Notes: a model not told the origin generated them from the sequence alone. A stretch of 64,000 nucleotides of DNA from Agapanthus africanus (GCA_030015575.1 JASDDO010000018.1:379001908-379065907), one strand, 5' to 3'. Counted from the stretch's first letter, positions 1 to 12,557 are shown. Numbers and translations are program-made.

Positions 1-636
1 TTGTACAGTGGTGCGTCAGAGAGGGCCAGCAGTACCCCAGGTTACCTTACCACCTTCTCCGCCTCAGAGAGTGTTGCCTCCTATTCCTGTTGTTGCGCTG
101 CGTCAGACTCCTGCTCAGAGAGGTCATGGTCGCGGTGGTTTTATGCCGAGAGGACGAGGTGGCGGAGGCAGAGGACAGCCAGTAGCCGGTAGAGGGCAGG
201 CTCGGGTTTTTGCCTTGACTCACCAGGACGCTCAGGCGTCCAATGCTGTGGTTCAGGTACCCTTTCTGTATGTTCTTATGATGCACATGTTCTTTTTGAT
301 CCGGGATCTACGCATTCGTATGTTTCTACGCACTTCGTACCGAGGTTAGGCCGAGAGTCGTGTTTGCTAGATCAGCCGTTTGTCGTGACTACTCCTGTTG
401 AAGAGTCGTTTATTGCGCGACACGTATTCCGGTCTTGTGTTGTCCGTATAGGAGACAGAGATCTGTTAGTCGACTTGATCCTTCTTGAGATGTTGGACTT
501 CGACGTTCTGCTGGGTATGGACTGGTTAGCTACTTTCTATGCGTCCGTGGATTGCCGCGAGAAGACAGTTAGGTTTTGTTTTCCCGGCGAGTCAGTGTTT
601 GTTGTGTAGGGGGACCGTGGTGCTGCCCCTCACAGT
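1..636 (+). pseudogene. G1 gag C-terminus and aspartic protease, frameshifted
   Basis: The first 80 codons (frame 2) are the arginine- and glycine-rich end of Gag, after the zinc knuckle. The reading frame then shifts near 258: upstream, the Gag end reads to ARVFALTHQDA in frame 2, while downstream the protease continues in frame 1 with the active-site motif FDPGSTHS at 295-318. A single-base deletion in the run before GTACC explains this. Protease continues to an in-frame TAG at 607-609, beyond which the same frame goes on without another break. The DPGS active site, rather than DSGA or DTGA, is seen in several plant chromoviruses. The break between Gag and protease makes the copy non-functional. 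Confidence 0.85.
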
Positions 637-2366
637 TTGATTTCTGTCTTTTGCGCTAGTCGGCTTTTGAGGAGGGGATGTCGGGGATTCTTGGCTTTCA
701 TTCATGATACTGGAGCCACAGTGGAGTCGTTGGACCAAGTTCCTACCGTGCGAGAGTTTCCCGACGTCTTTCCCGATGAGTTACCTGGGTTGCCGCCAGA
801 ACGCGATATTGAGTTCTGCATTGATCTGATTCTTAGCACGGAGCCTATTTCTATACCGCCTTATCGGATGGCTCCGGCAGAGCTTAGAGAGCTTAAAGAT
901 AATTGCAAGAGTTGCTTGATATGGGACTTGTGCGTCCGAGTGTTTCGCCGTGGGGAGCTCCTGTTCTGTTCGTCAAGAAGAAGGATGGCAGTTTGAGGCT
1001 GTGTGTGGATTATCGTCAATTGAACCGAGTTACGGTGCGGAATAGGTATCCTTTGCCTCGCATTGACGATTTATTTGATCAGCTCCAGGGTGCGAAACAT
1101 TTTTCTAAGATTGATTTGCGTTCGGGTTATCATCATTTGCGGGTTCGGAATGATGACATTCCGAAGACTGCTTTTCGTACGCGCTATGGGCATTATGAGT
1201 TTTTGGTGATGTCGTTCGGACTCACCAATGCGCCAGCAGCGTTTATGGATCTGATGAACCGGATTTTCAGGCCGTTCCTCGACCAGTTTATTATTGTGTT
1301 TATTGATGACATACTGGTCTACTCTAGGAGTCGTGAGGAGCATGAGCAGCACTTGAGGATTGCTTTGCAGATTTTGAGAGAGCACCAGCTGTATGCTAAA
1401 TTCTCAAAGTGCGCATTTTGGCTTGATAGAGTTGATTTCCTGGGTCATGTGGTGACTGGTGATGGTATTCTGGTGGACCCGAGGAAGATCGAGGTTGTGC
1501 AGCTTTGGCCCAGACCTGTATCGGTGACTGAGGTCCGCAGCTTTTTGGGCTTAGCTGGTTATTATCGCCGTTTTGTGCAGGATTTCTCGAGTATCGTTGC
1601 ACCGCTGACTGGACTGACCCGGAAGGGAGTTCCTTTTCTTTGGACTGATGCGTGCGAGCAGAGTTTTCAGCAGTTGAAGACTCGGTTGACGACAGCACCA
1701 GTTCTATCTTTGCCTTCTGGATCGGGCGGCTATGTTGATTTTTGTGATGCTTCTCGAGTGGGGCTCGGCTGTGTATTGATGCAGCACGATAGAGTGATTG
1801 CTTACGTTTCTAGGCAGCTGAAGAAGCACGAGCAGAACTACCCCACTCATGATCTTGAGATGGCCGCGGTGGTCTTTGCGTTGAAGATTTAGAGACACTA
1901 CTTGTACGGGGAGTCGTGTCAGATCTTCACGGATCATAAGAGCTTGAAGTACATCTTCTAGCAGCGAGATCTGAATTCGAGACAGCACCGTTGGATGGAG
2001 CTAGTGAAGGATTATGATTGTGTGATCTTTTATCACCCTGGCAAGGCGAATGTGGTAGCTGATGCTTTGAGTCGTAGGCCCGGGGTTTATCACCTGGGCA
2101 AGGCGAATGTGGTAGCTGATGCTTTGAGTCGTAGGCCCGGGGGTAGCTTGTCCCAGTTGAGCGCAGTTCAACATCAGTCTTCTGCAGATTGGCAGCTCTT
2201 GTGTGATGGTAGAGTACAGTTCGAGTTCAACTCCGCTGGGGGACAGTTTGCTCATGTCCGTGCCCGTCCACTACTACTTGATCATATCCGTGAGGCGCAA
2301 CCCAGTGATCCCGTTTGTCCGAGATTCTTGAGCTTGTTCGACAGGGTACGGTTTTGGAGTTCATGA
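637..2366 (+). pseudogene. G1 reverse transcriptase and RNase H, disrupted
   Basis: Frame 1 carries the linker and RT N-terminus (motif EFPDVFPDELPGLPPERDIE), ending in a frameshift near 901 that moves to frame 3. From 903 the RT palm is intact, with [23 protein letters not shown], the first catalytic Asp in [11 protein letters not shown] and the FIDDILVYS catalytic box near 1306-1332. RNase H begins around 1735 ([10 protein letters not shown]). It is broken by TAG codons at 1890-1892 and about 1959-1961, where the frame otherwise continues. The connection to integrase is broken again near 2310. At least four disabling lesions show an old, dead copy. RT would act on element RNA in cytoplasmic virus-like particles. 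Confidence 0.9.
2029..2154 (+). repeat. 57-bp in-frame tandem duplication at the end of G1 RNase H
   Basis: The segment encoding [14 protein letters not shown] occurs twice in direct tandem, with the shared block GCAAGGCGAATG starting at 2041 and 2098. The period is 57 bp, exactly 19 codons, so the frame is kept. The second copy is nearly identical, so the duplication is recent relative to the element's decay. It lies in the connector between RNase H and the zinc-binding domain of integrase. Confidence 0.9.
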
Positions 2367-3712
2367 TTGATGACCAGGGTGTGCTACGATGCGGGACTCG
2401 CTTGTGTGTACCAGATGCTGATGGGTTGAGACGCGAGATCCTAGAGCAGGCACATCAGTCGGCCTTTAGCGTTCATCCAGGTTCCACCAAGATGTACCGT
2501 GACTTGAGGGACTTTTACTGGTGGGAAGGGATGAAACGCGATATTTCGGATTTCGCTTCGAGGTGCCTGACTTGTCAGCAAGTCAAGGCTGAGCATCAGA
2601 GACCGGCTGGAGAGTTGCAAGCTTTACCCGTTCCGGAGTGGAAATGGGAGCAGATTTCTATGGACTTCATTGTGGGTCTACCCAGGGCCAGTAGAGGGTA
2701 TGACTCCATTTGGGTGATTGTTCACCGGTTGACGAAAGCGGCTCACTTTCTTCCAGTGAAGACCACTTTCGGTTATGCTCAGTATGCTCAGTTGTATATA
2801 GATGAGATTGTGCATTTGCACGGTGTTTCCACATGCATAGTATCCGACAGAGGCACCCAGTTTACTAGCCTTCTTTGGCAGAAGCTTCAGGAAGCTTTGG
2901 GTACCCGGTTGAGTTTTAGCACCGCTTTTTATCCACAGACCGATAGTCAGTCGGAGCGGACTATACAAACTCTGGAGGATATGCTCCGTGCATGTGTGCT
3001 TGATTTTGGTGGCAGTTGGGATCGTCACTTGCCGTTGATTGAGTTCTCCTACAACAACAGCTTTCAGGAGACTATTCAGATGGCACATTTTGAGGCTTTA
3101 TATGGTAGAAAGTGTCAATCGCCAGTCTGTTGGACCGAACTTAGTGAGAGTCTGGTTTTGGGACCCCAGCTAGTTCAGGAGACTACGGAGAAGATTCAGC
3201 TGATTCAGGACAGGATGAGAGCAGCCCAGTGCAGACAGAAGTCTTATGCCGACCGTCGTCGTCGCAGACTTGAGTTCGCAGTGGGGGATCATGTATTCCT
3301 GAGGATTTCTTCGATGAAGGGCGTTATGCAATTTGGGAAGAGGGGGAAGCTCAGTCCCAGATTTGTAGGTCCTTTTGAGATCCTTGAGCGAGTGGGTTCT
3401 GTTGCTTATCGTTTAGCGCTCCCGCCTACTTTTCCGGATGTGCACCCCGTTTTCCATGTGTCGATATTTCGTAGATACCTTCATGACCCTTCTCACATGA
3501 TTCAGAACGAGACCGTTCAGTTTGAGCGCGATCTTTCGTTCACCGAGCAGCCGGTAGTTATTTTGGATCGGCAGGTGAAGAAACTTCGGTCGAAGGTCTT
3601 GCCGTCTGTGAAGGTTCTTTGGTGTAGCCCAACTAGTGAGGAGATCACTTGGAAGGCCGAGAGCGAGATACGGAAGAAATTCCCTCATCTCTTTGAAGGT
3701 ACGCGTAGTTGA
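2315..3712 (+). CDS. G1 integrase with C-terminal chromodomain (intact segment of a dead polyprotein)
   Basis: An uninterrupted 465-codon frame. Residues about 45-90 hold the HHCC zinc domain ([11 protein letters not shown], then CLTCQQVK). The DDE core follows: first Asp in SMDFIVGLP, second in [10 protein letters not shown], Glu in [14 protein letters not shown] basic region ([18 protein letters not shown]) precedes the GPFEI(L)ERVG module. The last 50 residues ([13 protein letters not shown] to PHLFEG) are a chromodomain, which in chromoviruses directs insertion to marked chromatin. No initiation signal is expected here: in the intact element this would be released from a polyprotein by protease. 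The upstream frameshift separates it from [12 protein letters not shown] carries H where related elements usually have D. Confidence 0.92.
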   Translation: MSEILELVRQGTVLEFMIDDQGVLRCGTRLCVPDADGLRREILEQAHQSAFSVHPGSTKMYRDLRDFYWWEGMKRDISDFASRCLTCQQVKAEHQRPAGELQALPVPEWKWEQISMDFIVGLPRASRGYDSIWVIVHRLTKAAHFLPVKTTFGYAQYAQLYIDEIVHLHGVSTCIVSDRGTQFTSLLWQKLQEALGTRLSFSTAFYPQTDSQSERTIQTLEDMLRACVLDFGGSWDRHLPLIEFSYNNSFQETIQMAHFEALYGRKCQSPVCWTELSESLVLGPQLVQETTEKIQLIQDRMRAAQCRQKSYADRRRRRLEFAVGDHVFLRISSMKGVMQFGKRGKLSPRFVGPFEILERVGSVAYRLALPPTFPDVHPVFHVSIFRRYLHDPSHMIQNETVQFERDLSFTEQPVVILDRQVKKLRSKVLPSVKVLWCSPTSEEITWKAESEIRKKFPHLFEGTRS

Positions 3713-3737
3713 AATTTTAATTCGGGGACCGAATTTC

Positions 3738-3751
3738 TATGGGGGGGGGAT
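3738..3751 (+). other. G1 polypurine tract
   Basis: An A(T)GGGGGGGGGA run sits immediately 5' of the TGTAACG start of the 3' LTR and just downstream of the integrase stop codon. This is the position of the plus-strand primer of LTR retrotransposons. Confidence 0.85.
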
Positions 3752-6166
3752 TGTAACGTTTTAGAAAATCGTTATGCGAATATTTCTGTTTTAGGGAAAA
3801 ATTTGTCGCTATTTTCCGTTTTAACCCGACTGTGATCAAACGTCCATATAGACTTGCCAGCACCTAGTTTAGCTAAAATAAAGCTAGTGCGCAAGCTTTG
3901 GGGGTATATGGGACGTTTTGGTTCAAATAGAATTTTTCCCTATTTTAATATTATTTTAATGTGGTATTTACATTTTGGGTTTGGGTATGTACTCCTAAAT
4001 TTTATCAAGTATGAGTTAAACAAACCCTTCTCATAATATCTAGATATTTGTTTTGTGCAAAGGATTAAAAGTTTAAAGAAAAGAAAAGAAATGAATGAGA
4101 GAGGTGGCATGTGCATGCATTTACATTTATGTGCATTTATTGCAATTTTTAGCTTGAAAACTCTACCCAATTCCTCACCTACCTCACTTGGCCGAGCTCC
4201 TTCCTCCCTCTTCTTCCCTTGATCATTTCTTTTACCATTTGTATCAATTCAAAGCTCATAAATCTCCAAAATTCCATTATAATATCACAAAAATACCTCA
4301 AGTCTTGCTTTTGCCTCTTTGATTGCTTGGAGCTACAAAAGTTTGGATCTTGTGAGCAAGTATTGTCAGGTATAATCCCTAAACTGTTAAATATGAGTTT
4401 TTTTTTTGATGTGTAGCTCGTTGGTTATTGTGTATAACACTTAAAGTATCGATTAGTGCAATATCGTGTTTTTAGTGTTTTTTTAGAACCTCTGTGGCCT
4501 GCTGTGACCTGGGATTTTTGCCGATCGACCAAACAATGTAATAGTGTTGTACTAGTGACCCTGGAGTTCCACCTGAGACCCGAGCACCGCCCCACCGGCT
4601 TGGGCCGGCGACCAAAGCAAGAATTCCGGCGACGTCGGCTATCGAGGGGTGTTGGGTGTTGGTTTTTTTGTGGGTAGTTGTCTGCTGTGGTTTAGGGGTG
4701 TTTGGTACCGTTTACTTTTTTATTATTTACAGTATGCAAAATATGGGATCGTTTTCCTATAATCTAGTGTTTTAAATCCGCGTGTTACATTATTCGACAC
4801 GAATCGTGATCCTGTGCAGCTGCTGCACTTAGATTGGTTTAGTAGTGTCGCAACGCACGTTAGCCACTAGACGGAAACTTGTGAGTTAGTTTAGTGTTGG
4901 TGCGTTGTTTAAAGTGTAGTTTTACATTATATTGGTTGATTTCTGAGATTTTGCTCTGTTTATGTGTTTGTGAATTTATAGCGTCGCAAGCGGGAATTTC
5001 GGACGCTGCGAACAAGGGGAAGAAGGTGGTCGGATTTTCATAGTTCGAGACGATTTGTGAGTAGATTTAACATCTACGGGGAAATCGCCCGTATGGCGTT
5101 ATGTGTTGGGGCTGATATGAGATGATAGCTGCATGTTATTGCATATTAGTTAATTTCATATGAATGTCATTGCATAGTATTATCTGTTGTACCTTGACTT
5201 GTACCTTTAGATATAACACATTACCGACGGTTCATGTTGCACGAGCTCTAATTTGCATGCTACACCCACACCGTCTGTAACTGCCATGACACACACAACC
5301 TACATACATACGTATTATTGTAGTGGATGAGGATAATTGAGGTAGTGACTCTTATCCCATTGTGCATATGAGATATTGTACGTGATATTGTATTGGACTT
5401 GGATAGTTAAGATAGTAACTCTTATTCCATTTCACGTATACCTTACTACAGCTACTTGTACATCATGCCCACATATTGACATGTACACCCACATTTTTTT
5501 GCTATTGTTGCACATACCCTAAGTGGTATTGTTTTGACATGTGATATTGAGACGATGACTATTGTGCTTATGATATACATCATACATATTTGCTTACATG
5601 TAGATACTTAAACCTTGCTACAATTATATGTACACCTCATATGATGCTGCACTTGCTTTCGGAGGATTTTGGGAACCGCAAGATATATTTTAAAGATGGA
5701 TTCATTTAAAAGAGCGGCTTTCCCTTTATATGCTCATATTGATGTTTTATGTTGCATATGTCAGTGTTATATGGATTTTACGCATTGAGATATGGATTTC
5801 ATATGATTTATGGATTTGAGAACCGTGGGGGTATTTCAAGAAAACTATGTATTGTTTGAAAACCCGGTTTCTCTTGATATAATAATTCAGTGCGTCCACC
5901 ATGTGATTTCTCGGTTCTGAGATTTGGCTTGTGATACCCGATTCGAGAAGCGGGAGGCACCGTCTGCGGGTACATGGTGGACCCGGTATGGTATCCCGGG
6001 GCGAGTGCTGATTTCGTGGTGTAGACGATAAGCCTGGCGGTAGGACCACCACCTACCGGTGATTTTATTTGGACTCGGCGGTTATCGTGGGGATACCGAC
6101 CGGAGTGATGTACGACATATCGTCAGGGCCATTCGTGATGACAGCGCCTGAGTTATGAGGATTTAC

Positions 6167-6442
6167 GTGTCGATACTAGACATGGGTTTCATGATGTTTA
6201 AGTGTCGGTGTTAGACACTCAGGTTTTCCATGATTTTTACGTATCGTCGGTGGACATACGGGGTTGATATCCTCATACTTATATATATATATATATATAC
6301 ATACATACATACAGGTATATGTTTTCATGATGTTTCGGGTGTCGATGTTAGACACTTAGGTTCCATGAGACTTACATGTGAGGGCCGATCTGAGGATGCG
6401 GCGCCTGAGAATGTTGGGATTTGACGTGTCAGTGAGGGACAC
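6167..6442 (+). repeat. Four GTGTC-N7-GACAC inverted repeats in the G1 LTR
   Basis: Hairpin-like units occur at 6167-6183 (GTGTC/GACAT), 6202-6218, 6339-6355 and 6426-6442. Each has a 5-bp arm, a 7-base spacer and the complementary arm. The spacers differ (GATACTA, GGTGTTA, GATGTTA, AGTGAGG). They could be protein-binding sites or small RNA hairpins; the sequence alone does not tell which. Confidence 0.7.
6279..6315 (+). repeat. TA and CATA microsatellite
   Basis: A run of alternating TA is followed by four CATA units inside the G1 LTR. It has no coding role. Confidence 0.9.
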
Positions 6443-6855
6443 TGGTGTTTTTCCATGCTGATAATTTTGCATGAGATTTTAAATTATATCATCCCACATT
6501 CAGGATTATGTTGTTATGCATTGCTTCATGTAGTTGTAGTACCCTGATACTGTACCTTTACATGATTGTTGCATATTCACATTGCTATATTTATGCTATC
6601 GGATTATATTGATAGATTAATCGCTATTCGTGCATACTTGCGATTACAGTATGATGTTATTTACTATTCACGAGTTGGCAACTCTCCCCCATTGTGCCAC
6701 AGTGTTTTGCAGGATTTACCCTCTGAGTGGTCGCGGCAGGGCGTCTTATCATCTCTACTTTTGCGGATACCGCTACGTTTGGCTGTGAGGCCTTTGCTTT
6801 TAGGTGGGTTTGCGGTTATCTGTTTGTACATTTTATATCTTTTTGTTGGATCTAG

Positions 6856-6860
6856 TATTC
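6856..6860 (+). repeat. Target-site duplication of C1, left copy
   Basis: TATTC directly precedes the TGCAGGG end of C1 and is repeated at 17274-17278 after the TAACA end. A 5-bp duplication is the size made by copia integrase. Confidence 0.93.
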
Positions 6861-9090
6861 TGCAGGGTTCCTAGGCACGCAAGTGAGGTCTCCCAAGCCA
6901 TCAACCATGGCAATTTCAAAAAATATGGTGCCTACAAACCCTAAACTACGGATCGTTTGCTAGAAAACTAGGCGAACAAGCTAACTAGTTAACACTTAAC
7001 TAAAAGATACGGAAATACAACCTTTGTAGATCCGGTGCTCCACCTCCACGGCTCCGCAACGAGGTCCTCTCCGCTGTCCAAATCAAATCCGGGCTCTAGG
7101 ATCGGCTTCGTCGGAGAATGGGCAAGCTAGGTCGTCGATGTCCATGCCGAAGATGATCTACGTCGAAGCATCGATGAATCAAGCTCCACCTTCACCAAAC
7201 CGTGAAAAGTTGTGAAGGAAACACACTCTACTACTTGGCAAGAGGTAGAGGATGAAGAAATAGGAAGTGGGTAAACTTTAGAATTGGATTTCTCACTCAA
7301 ATTCATCAATCACCATTGATGAGGTCAAGGTTTTTTTTTTCCTTTAGTTCAATGAAGAAGAAGAAGAATATGAAGAAGAAAATTATAATTAGATTATCCT
7401 CAAAATGAAAAGAATAATAATCTTATCATAACTTGAACCATGGTTAGATGTAGAGAGTAAATCATGGTTAAAGAATGGTTAGGTTAAGCATGAGATAAGA
7501 ATGGTGGACAAAGTCAAAGGTTCATGAATCTTCAACTACAAAACAAAGAAAGCCACCATTCTTCTCATTTCATTTTCCATAAAGAAAATAAATAAATAAA
7601 TAAATAAATAGATATGAAAAACAAAAACCCTAACCATTTGAATAACCATGGTTTAATCTTTACACAAACTCAAGTTAGCATGCATCATCAAACATGATAC
7701 ATACTAGTGCACAAAAACATATCGCATATGCAATGCGCACGAACCAAGTGAGAAAATCCGTCTAAAGTGAACCGATACTAGTTAATGCAAAGTAATATAT
7801 CAAATATATAATTATACATTAAATCATTAAATCAACACTTGATTCAATGATCCGGTCATGCGCACATAACCGACTGGTATCATTAGTAACATCTTATCGA
7901 ATCAACACTTGATCCGATAACGCGGCTATATCGCATATAACCGATCAATGTCACATCGCGAGAATCGAATACAGCATCACATACTCGTATTATTCTCGGT
8001 CCCGCACATATCTCATATGCGCTCCTATTTCGTTTCGCTTGAGCCAGGAAACCTCTGTGTAGGACTCTAAAGACTCGTCAATACGCCGGCAGCGGATGAT
8101 GATCATATCAAACATCCACAAGCCGCAAGCGGTCTGCTAAACGTAACGGCCACCCGGGTATTGAGCGATCTGAAGATCGACGAGCAAGCCCGCTCACACT
8201 CCAGTGAATCCGACCAGTAACACTACCGTACAGTCCGGTCTGATCGTCTGATATGTCGCATATCTCGCCTAGGGGTGGTATACGTCAGACCCCAATAGCT
8301 CGATAAGTCGTGTCGATATGAGGTCTATAACTGTTCGAGAAACTACTGGTAACACTTACCAGTAAATCTCAGCAACCCTGGCCAGGGATTTCCTGTTATA
8401 GCCAATCGAACACAGCGCAACATCAACCCCCTATACCGGGAGAGACGAATCCCCTCCTATCGCTCATTGCCTCCATGTGACTCGGGACTGTACCCAAAAA
8501 CCACCGTTTTGCACGCCCTCTTGGACGTGGTAAGATGGAAATCAAAGCACAGTGGGAACCACACAAGACTCTATGACGATCTCGGGTCAACAGACTACTC
8601 TGTACCAGTGTCACCAGAGAACTGCCATCTGACGTGAGGTATAATACCATCTGGGAGTTCTCGGCGAGTCCGTCCAGTGTACCCAGTCTCTACTGAGCAC
8701 CCGTATATCTCCTCTGATGTCAAACACCGATGGATATGGGATCATCCATCGCCCATCTGTATGGGTCGAGAAGGTACGCGCTAGTCTACTCTGGTATATC
8801 GATGCCCCGTCTCGATACACCCACGACTAGGGACTTTGAAGGATGTACTTATGGACTACCATGTCCCCACTAGTATGATCCGCATCATAGTCCAGGTAGT
8901 CAAGTACAGATCCTAAGGGCTTTACCAACATGTAACAGAGAGACAAACAGTATACACGTTAAGGTAAAGAGCAACCAGATAGCATACTATCATGTCGAGC
9001 AAGAAAGTCCTCACTATATATGTCCCAGCATCCACTACAATATACATCCTATGTACAGTAATGGACTCTAGTGCATACATATAACTAACA
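6861..9090 (-). repeat. C1 3' LTR (left copy on the plus strand)
   Basis: A 2,230-bp terminal repeat, almost identical to 15043-17273. Termini are TGTTAG and CTGCA in element sense. Short frames seen in it recur in every LTR of the family and reflect conserved LTR DNA, not genes. Confidence 0.95.
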
Positions 9091-9105
9091 ATCTCCCACT
9101 TGCAC
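9091..9105 (-). other. C1 polypurine tract
   Basis: On the minus strand GTGCAAGTGGGAGAT abuts the LTR start TGTTAG. The same tract precedes the 3' LTR of C4 and C3, and a variant precedes that of C2. Confidence 0.9.
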
Positions 9106-11880
9106 TAGGGCCATCTGTAGCAGTGGTTTGAAGTATCTCATACTCAACCATCCCATAAAAGTCTCTCTCTGGGAACAGGCCTTTGTGAGTGGATCCGCTG
9201 TGTTGTCCTCTGAGTCTACTCTCCTAACCTCGATCCCTTGGAGATCAACCATCTCCATGATCAAGTGATACTGCCTTAGAATATGTCTGGATCACTGATG
9301 GGACGGACGTTCCTTGGCATAAGCCACAACTCCATTGTCTCACAATGGTAGGAACGTAGTTCATCTCATGAACCAATATTCACCCAAACAGCCTCTTTGG
9401 TAGCATCTTAAGTAGCGATGTATCTAGCCTGTATCGTCTAGTATGCCACGGTATATAGCTTGGAACTCTTCCAACATACCGTCCCTTTACTGAGGGTAAA
9501 GACAATGCCTGCGACTGACATTCAGTCGTCTTTATCACCCTGGAACCCTTCCAGTGATTCTCCCCAGGATCGATTGATACCTTCTCACTACAACTAGTGA
9601 GAATCCTAACATCCAATTAGATCTATCTCATAGATCCAAAATCCAGGATTTAGTAGGTATCACTTTGATCCTTTGTGGAGAATCATTGTGATAAGCGGAT
9701 ATTGATCGAGCGTAGCATAGGAAACTCCTTCCCTATCAAGAGTATGTCATCCACGTACTCTACGAGGATCGTCACCATACTCCCTACTACCTTTTTGTTT
9801 ATACAAGGTTCATCTACCATTTTGATGATGTCAACTTCTTTAACTAATCCATCAAAACAGATGTTCCAACTCCGCGATGCCTGCTTTATCCTAAAAAGCA
9901 TCTTGCACACGTTTCCGCTGCTCCCACTGTCTACGAAGCCCTCTGGCTGTGTACTTATAGACACTCTCTTCTAAATCATCATTTAGAAAAGCAGTCAAGA
10001 CACCCAACCACCAGATATCGCAGTCATGGTATGTAGCCGTGGCAAGTAGGATCTGGATGGACTTAAGCATAGCTACTTAGAAAAGGTTTCATCATGATCC
10101 ACACCTGGTCAATGATGCAAACCTTTAACAAGTCTAGCTTTGAAAGTCTCAACTTTTCCATCTACACCAAGTAATCTTCTCAAGATATACTTGCTCCTGA
10201 TGGGGATTTAACCCTTCAGATATAGCAACCAAAGTCCATACTTTGTTGGTGTATAAGGATTCCATCTCAGATCGATAAGCATCCAGCCATTCTTACAGAG
10301 TCTTACTCCTGATAGCCAGCTCGAAACTAGTTGGGTCATCATCTCATGATGCATTCCTCGCTCCCACTGTCATAGAGAAACCGAAGTATCTCTCAGGTGG
10401 GTGAGTAACCCTACTAGATCGGCGGAGAGGCTGAGGTTCGTTGGTATCTACTGAATCCCTTGGTTCTATCAAATCATCTGCTGTAGTTCGTATAGCTGGA
10501 ACTTTTCCAGTTCTACATTACAGACCTTGCCTCGAGCTTGTCCGGATTATGCATAGGCCGGACAACCCCAAATCTTAACTAGCTTAAGACATGGGCTCTT
10601 CCCTTTCCATATCTCATATGGAATGGTAGGCAACTGATTTGATTGGAACCCTATTCAATAGGTATGCAGCTTCTTAAGTGCATAACTCCCAAAAGGAAAT
10701 AGGTAACTCAGTAGTACTCATCATAGAGCACACCTTATCACATAGGGTGTAATTGCTCCACCCCGATATGCCATCGTGCTATGGTGTATACGAAGGAGTA
10801 ATCCTGAGAGAGAATCTCATTCCCCTTTAGAATGGTCCAGGATTTTCGTGCTCAAGTATTCTCCTCCTTGATCTCATCAAAGGACATAATACTTATACCC
10901 TTATTCTGGTTCTCTACTTCTCGCTTATATTCTGTGAATATCTCAAAAGGTTCGGACTCATGTTTCAACAGGAACATATGACTGAATCTTGAGAGATTAT
11001 CAGAGAATATAATGAAGTATAAAGAATCAGTCTTGGCATGTGTAGACAGGGGACCTTACATACATCAACATGTATTATCCCAAGAGTTCAGTAACTCTTT
11101 CTCTGTTTCCAGTAAACGGAGCTATGGTCATCTTATCTTTGTGACATGACTGGCGAGTTTCACAAGATGTAAATTCAAACTGATTAAAATATGCATCTAC
11201 ATGTAACTCTAGCTAGTCGGGTCGCATTGATATGACCTAGTCTACAATACCTTAAGAAGAATTCGTTCATTTCTGAACTCTTCCTCTTGTGTGTGTTCCG
11301 TATACTAAGAACTGTAGTTTGATTTAGAACATTAATGCTTTTAGATAACGTGCCTGAACCGATCAACTTTTGATATAGGAAATGTTCAAAACATTATCCA
11401 ACAATACAAAATTTTATCATTTCTTTACTAATAAAGAGACTGATATGATTTTGTATATCAGGTTCGGTATCTAATAACATTCGTTCAGAATCAATGTATT
11501 GGTAATACAGGGTGACAGTGACCGACAGACTTGGCTGCAACACTTGCCCCGTTTTCTGCCTCATGAAACTTATCACCCGTTCTCAGTTCTCTACCTTTCT
11601 GTAGCCCTATGTAACAGATTACATATCTGGGATCCTGATCTGGTATCACATACCCAGGACGTAAAGGATACTGAGAAACAGTTCTTTGTAATGAACACAC
11701 CCGAAGATGATGCATCAGCATGCACTCTCTTCGTTTGGGCGGCACGGGAAATCTAGTATTCCCCAATTTCCTGCTCTGTCTTATAACAATTATAAGTAGG
11801 AGCGGGACCAACGTTCCCCAGCTCAGTATAACAAGCGGGTTCGGTCAATATTCCGTATTATTATCTTGATTAAGGCGTGA
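9106..11880 (-). pseudogene. C1 copia pol remnant (protease, integrase, RT, RNase H)
   Basis: Reading the minus strand, decayed blocks appear in copia order. The protease neighbourhood is at 11811-11400 (motif KGRELRTGDK). The GAG-pre-integrase block is at 11366-11184 (CRLGHINATRLA). Integrase remnants span about 11130-10560, RT is at 9964-9683 (TQPEGFVDSGSSGNVCK, then VEYVDDILLIGKE) and RNase H at about 9620-9130. Frames change repeatedly and the YGL motif before KQASRSWN is lost. The stop in LLN-TAG near 10658 is shared with C3. No full-length protein is possible. Confidence 0.9.
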
Positions 11881-11892
11881 TATGGTCGCTAC

Positions 11893-11913
11893 CTGGAGAG
11901 AGAGAGAAGAAAA
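11893..11913 (-). promoter_or_regulatory. Conserved polypyrimidine tract ending in CAG, upstream of copia pol
   Basis: On the minus strand TTTTCTTCTCTCTCTCTCCAG is followed by GTAGCGACC. The tract recurs at the same position in C3 (52575) and C4 (59508-59528), and in modified form in C2 (near 23133). It resembles a 3' splice acceptor; that role is my inference. Confidence 0.5.
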
Positions 11914-12321
11914 CACTCAGCGTGCGCTCTGTCAAGAATAGATTGGTTATTATTTTATCTAATCAGGATGGCTCCCACTGCTTTTTATCAAATCTTCCTT
12001 CAAACCCTAAAAGGAAAGACTAGCCGGGATTAATTACACACTACAAGTTCGCCAATCTTTCAGCCAGGCCTGTGTCGGTGCTTTGAGGGAGGTCCCCCGT
12101 GCTTTCGCACGAACCTAATTAATGTAAACCTCGTTTTCCCAGAGGCGTAACCCCGTTAACACCTTTCTAGACACCTACTTGATCGGCTAATTGTAATGTA
12201 TAAAACTCTCCCAGGAGTAACACTTACTCGCAGCGGGTATCGGGATCCAACTATCTCATAGAAGGTATGCAATCTCATTGCAAATTTCAACACTTGAAAC
12301 TCCCGATAATGGTTTTTACCC

Positions 12322-12557
12322 CTAGCACCTATGACCTTGGCTAAGGTCAACAAATCATAGGTACTAGTCAAGTTCTATCCGTCATTTCGTGATTAATTAG
12401 ACCCACCCACATGACCCTTGGCTAAGGTCAACAAAGTCACATGACTGTCCTAACTAATCGCATCATATGCGGTGTAGGAAGACATCACTTAGCTACCGCA
12501 CACTACGCCTCGGCTATGGTCGACAAACGTAGCACGAATACTAAGTACTCTACTTCC
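12322..12557 (-). repeat. Three-hairpin module of C1
   Basis: Three consecutive inverted repeats at 12322-12367, 12391-12459 and 12477-12557 each enclose a related loop (CTTGGCTAAGGTCAACAAA in the first two, a variant in the third). Innermost arms are CCTATGA/TCATAGG, CATGAC/GTCACATG and CTACG/CGTAG; outer arms include GATTAATTAG/CTAACTAATC. The module has counterparts in C2, C3 and C4 whose arms differ in sequence but remain complementary. Confidence 0.75.

Larger units (their letters stand above)
1..3751 (+). mobile_element. G1: Ty3/gypsy chromovirus (Tekay-like), internal region, 5' part outside window
   Basis: This is the internal part of a Ty3/gypsy LTR retrotransposon entered in the middle of gag. 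The order protease, reverse transcriptase, RNase H, integrase, chromodomain is the gypsy order. The C-terminal chromodomain and a very long 3' LTR place it among plant chromoviruses, most like the Tekay/Del clade; the clade is my inference. The coding region ends at 3712 and is followed by a G-rich polypurine tract and an LTR starting TGTAACG. The 5' LTR and most of gag lie upstream of the window. Confidence 0.93.
3752..6860 (+). repeat. G1 3' LTR, first segment (interrupted by C1)
   Basis: The LTR begins TGTAACG directly after the polypurine tract and runs without coding potential to 6860, where C1 is inserted. It resumes after C1 at 17279. The two segments add up to about 3.7 kb, within the range known for Tekay-type LTRs. 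It holds low-complexity AT-rich DNA, a TA/CATA microsatellite and a set of short inverted repeats. I see no gene in it. The promoter should lie here, but I could not identify one TATA box with confidence among several AT-rich candidates. Confidence 0.85.

Noticed and set aside
1071..1988. Minus-strand frames of about 100 codons over G1 RT
   Set aside because: Shadows of the RT and RNase H coding strand.
7127..7309. 60-codon minus-strand frame repeated at 15309-15491
   Set aside because: The repetition is due to the two C1 LTRs; there is no homologous frame in the C3 LTR and no domain.
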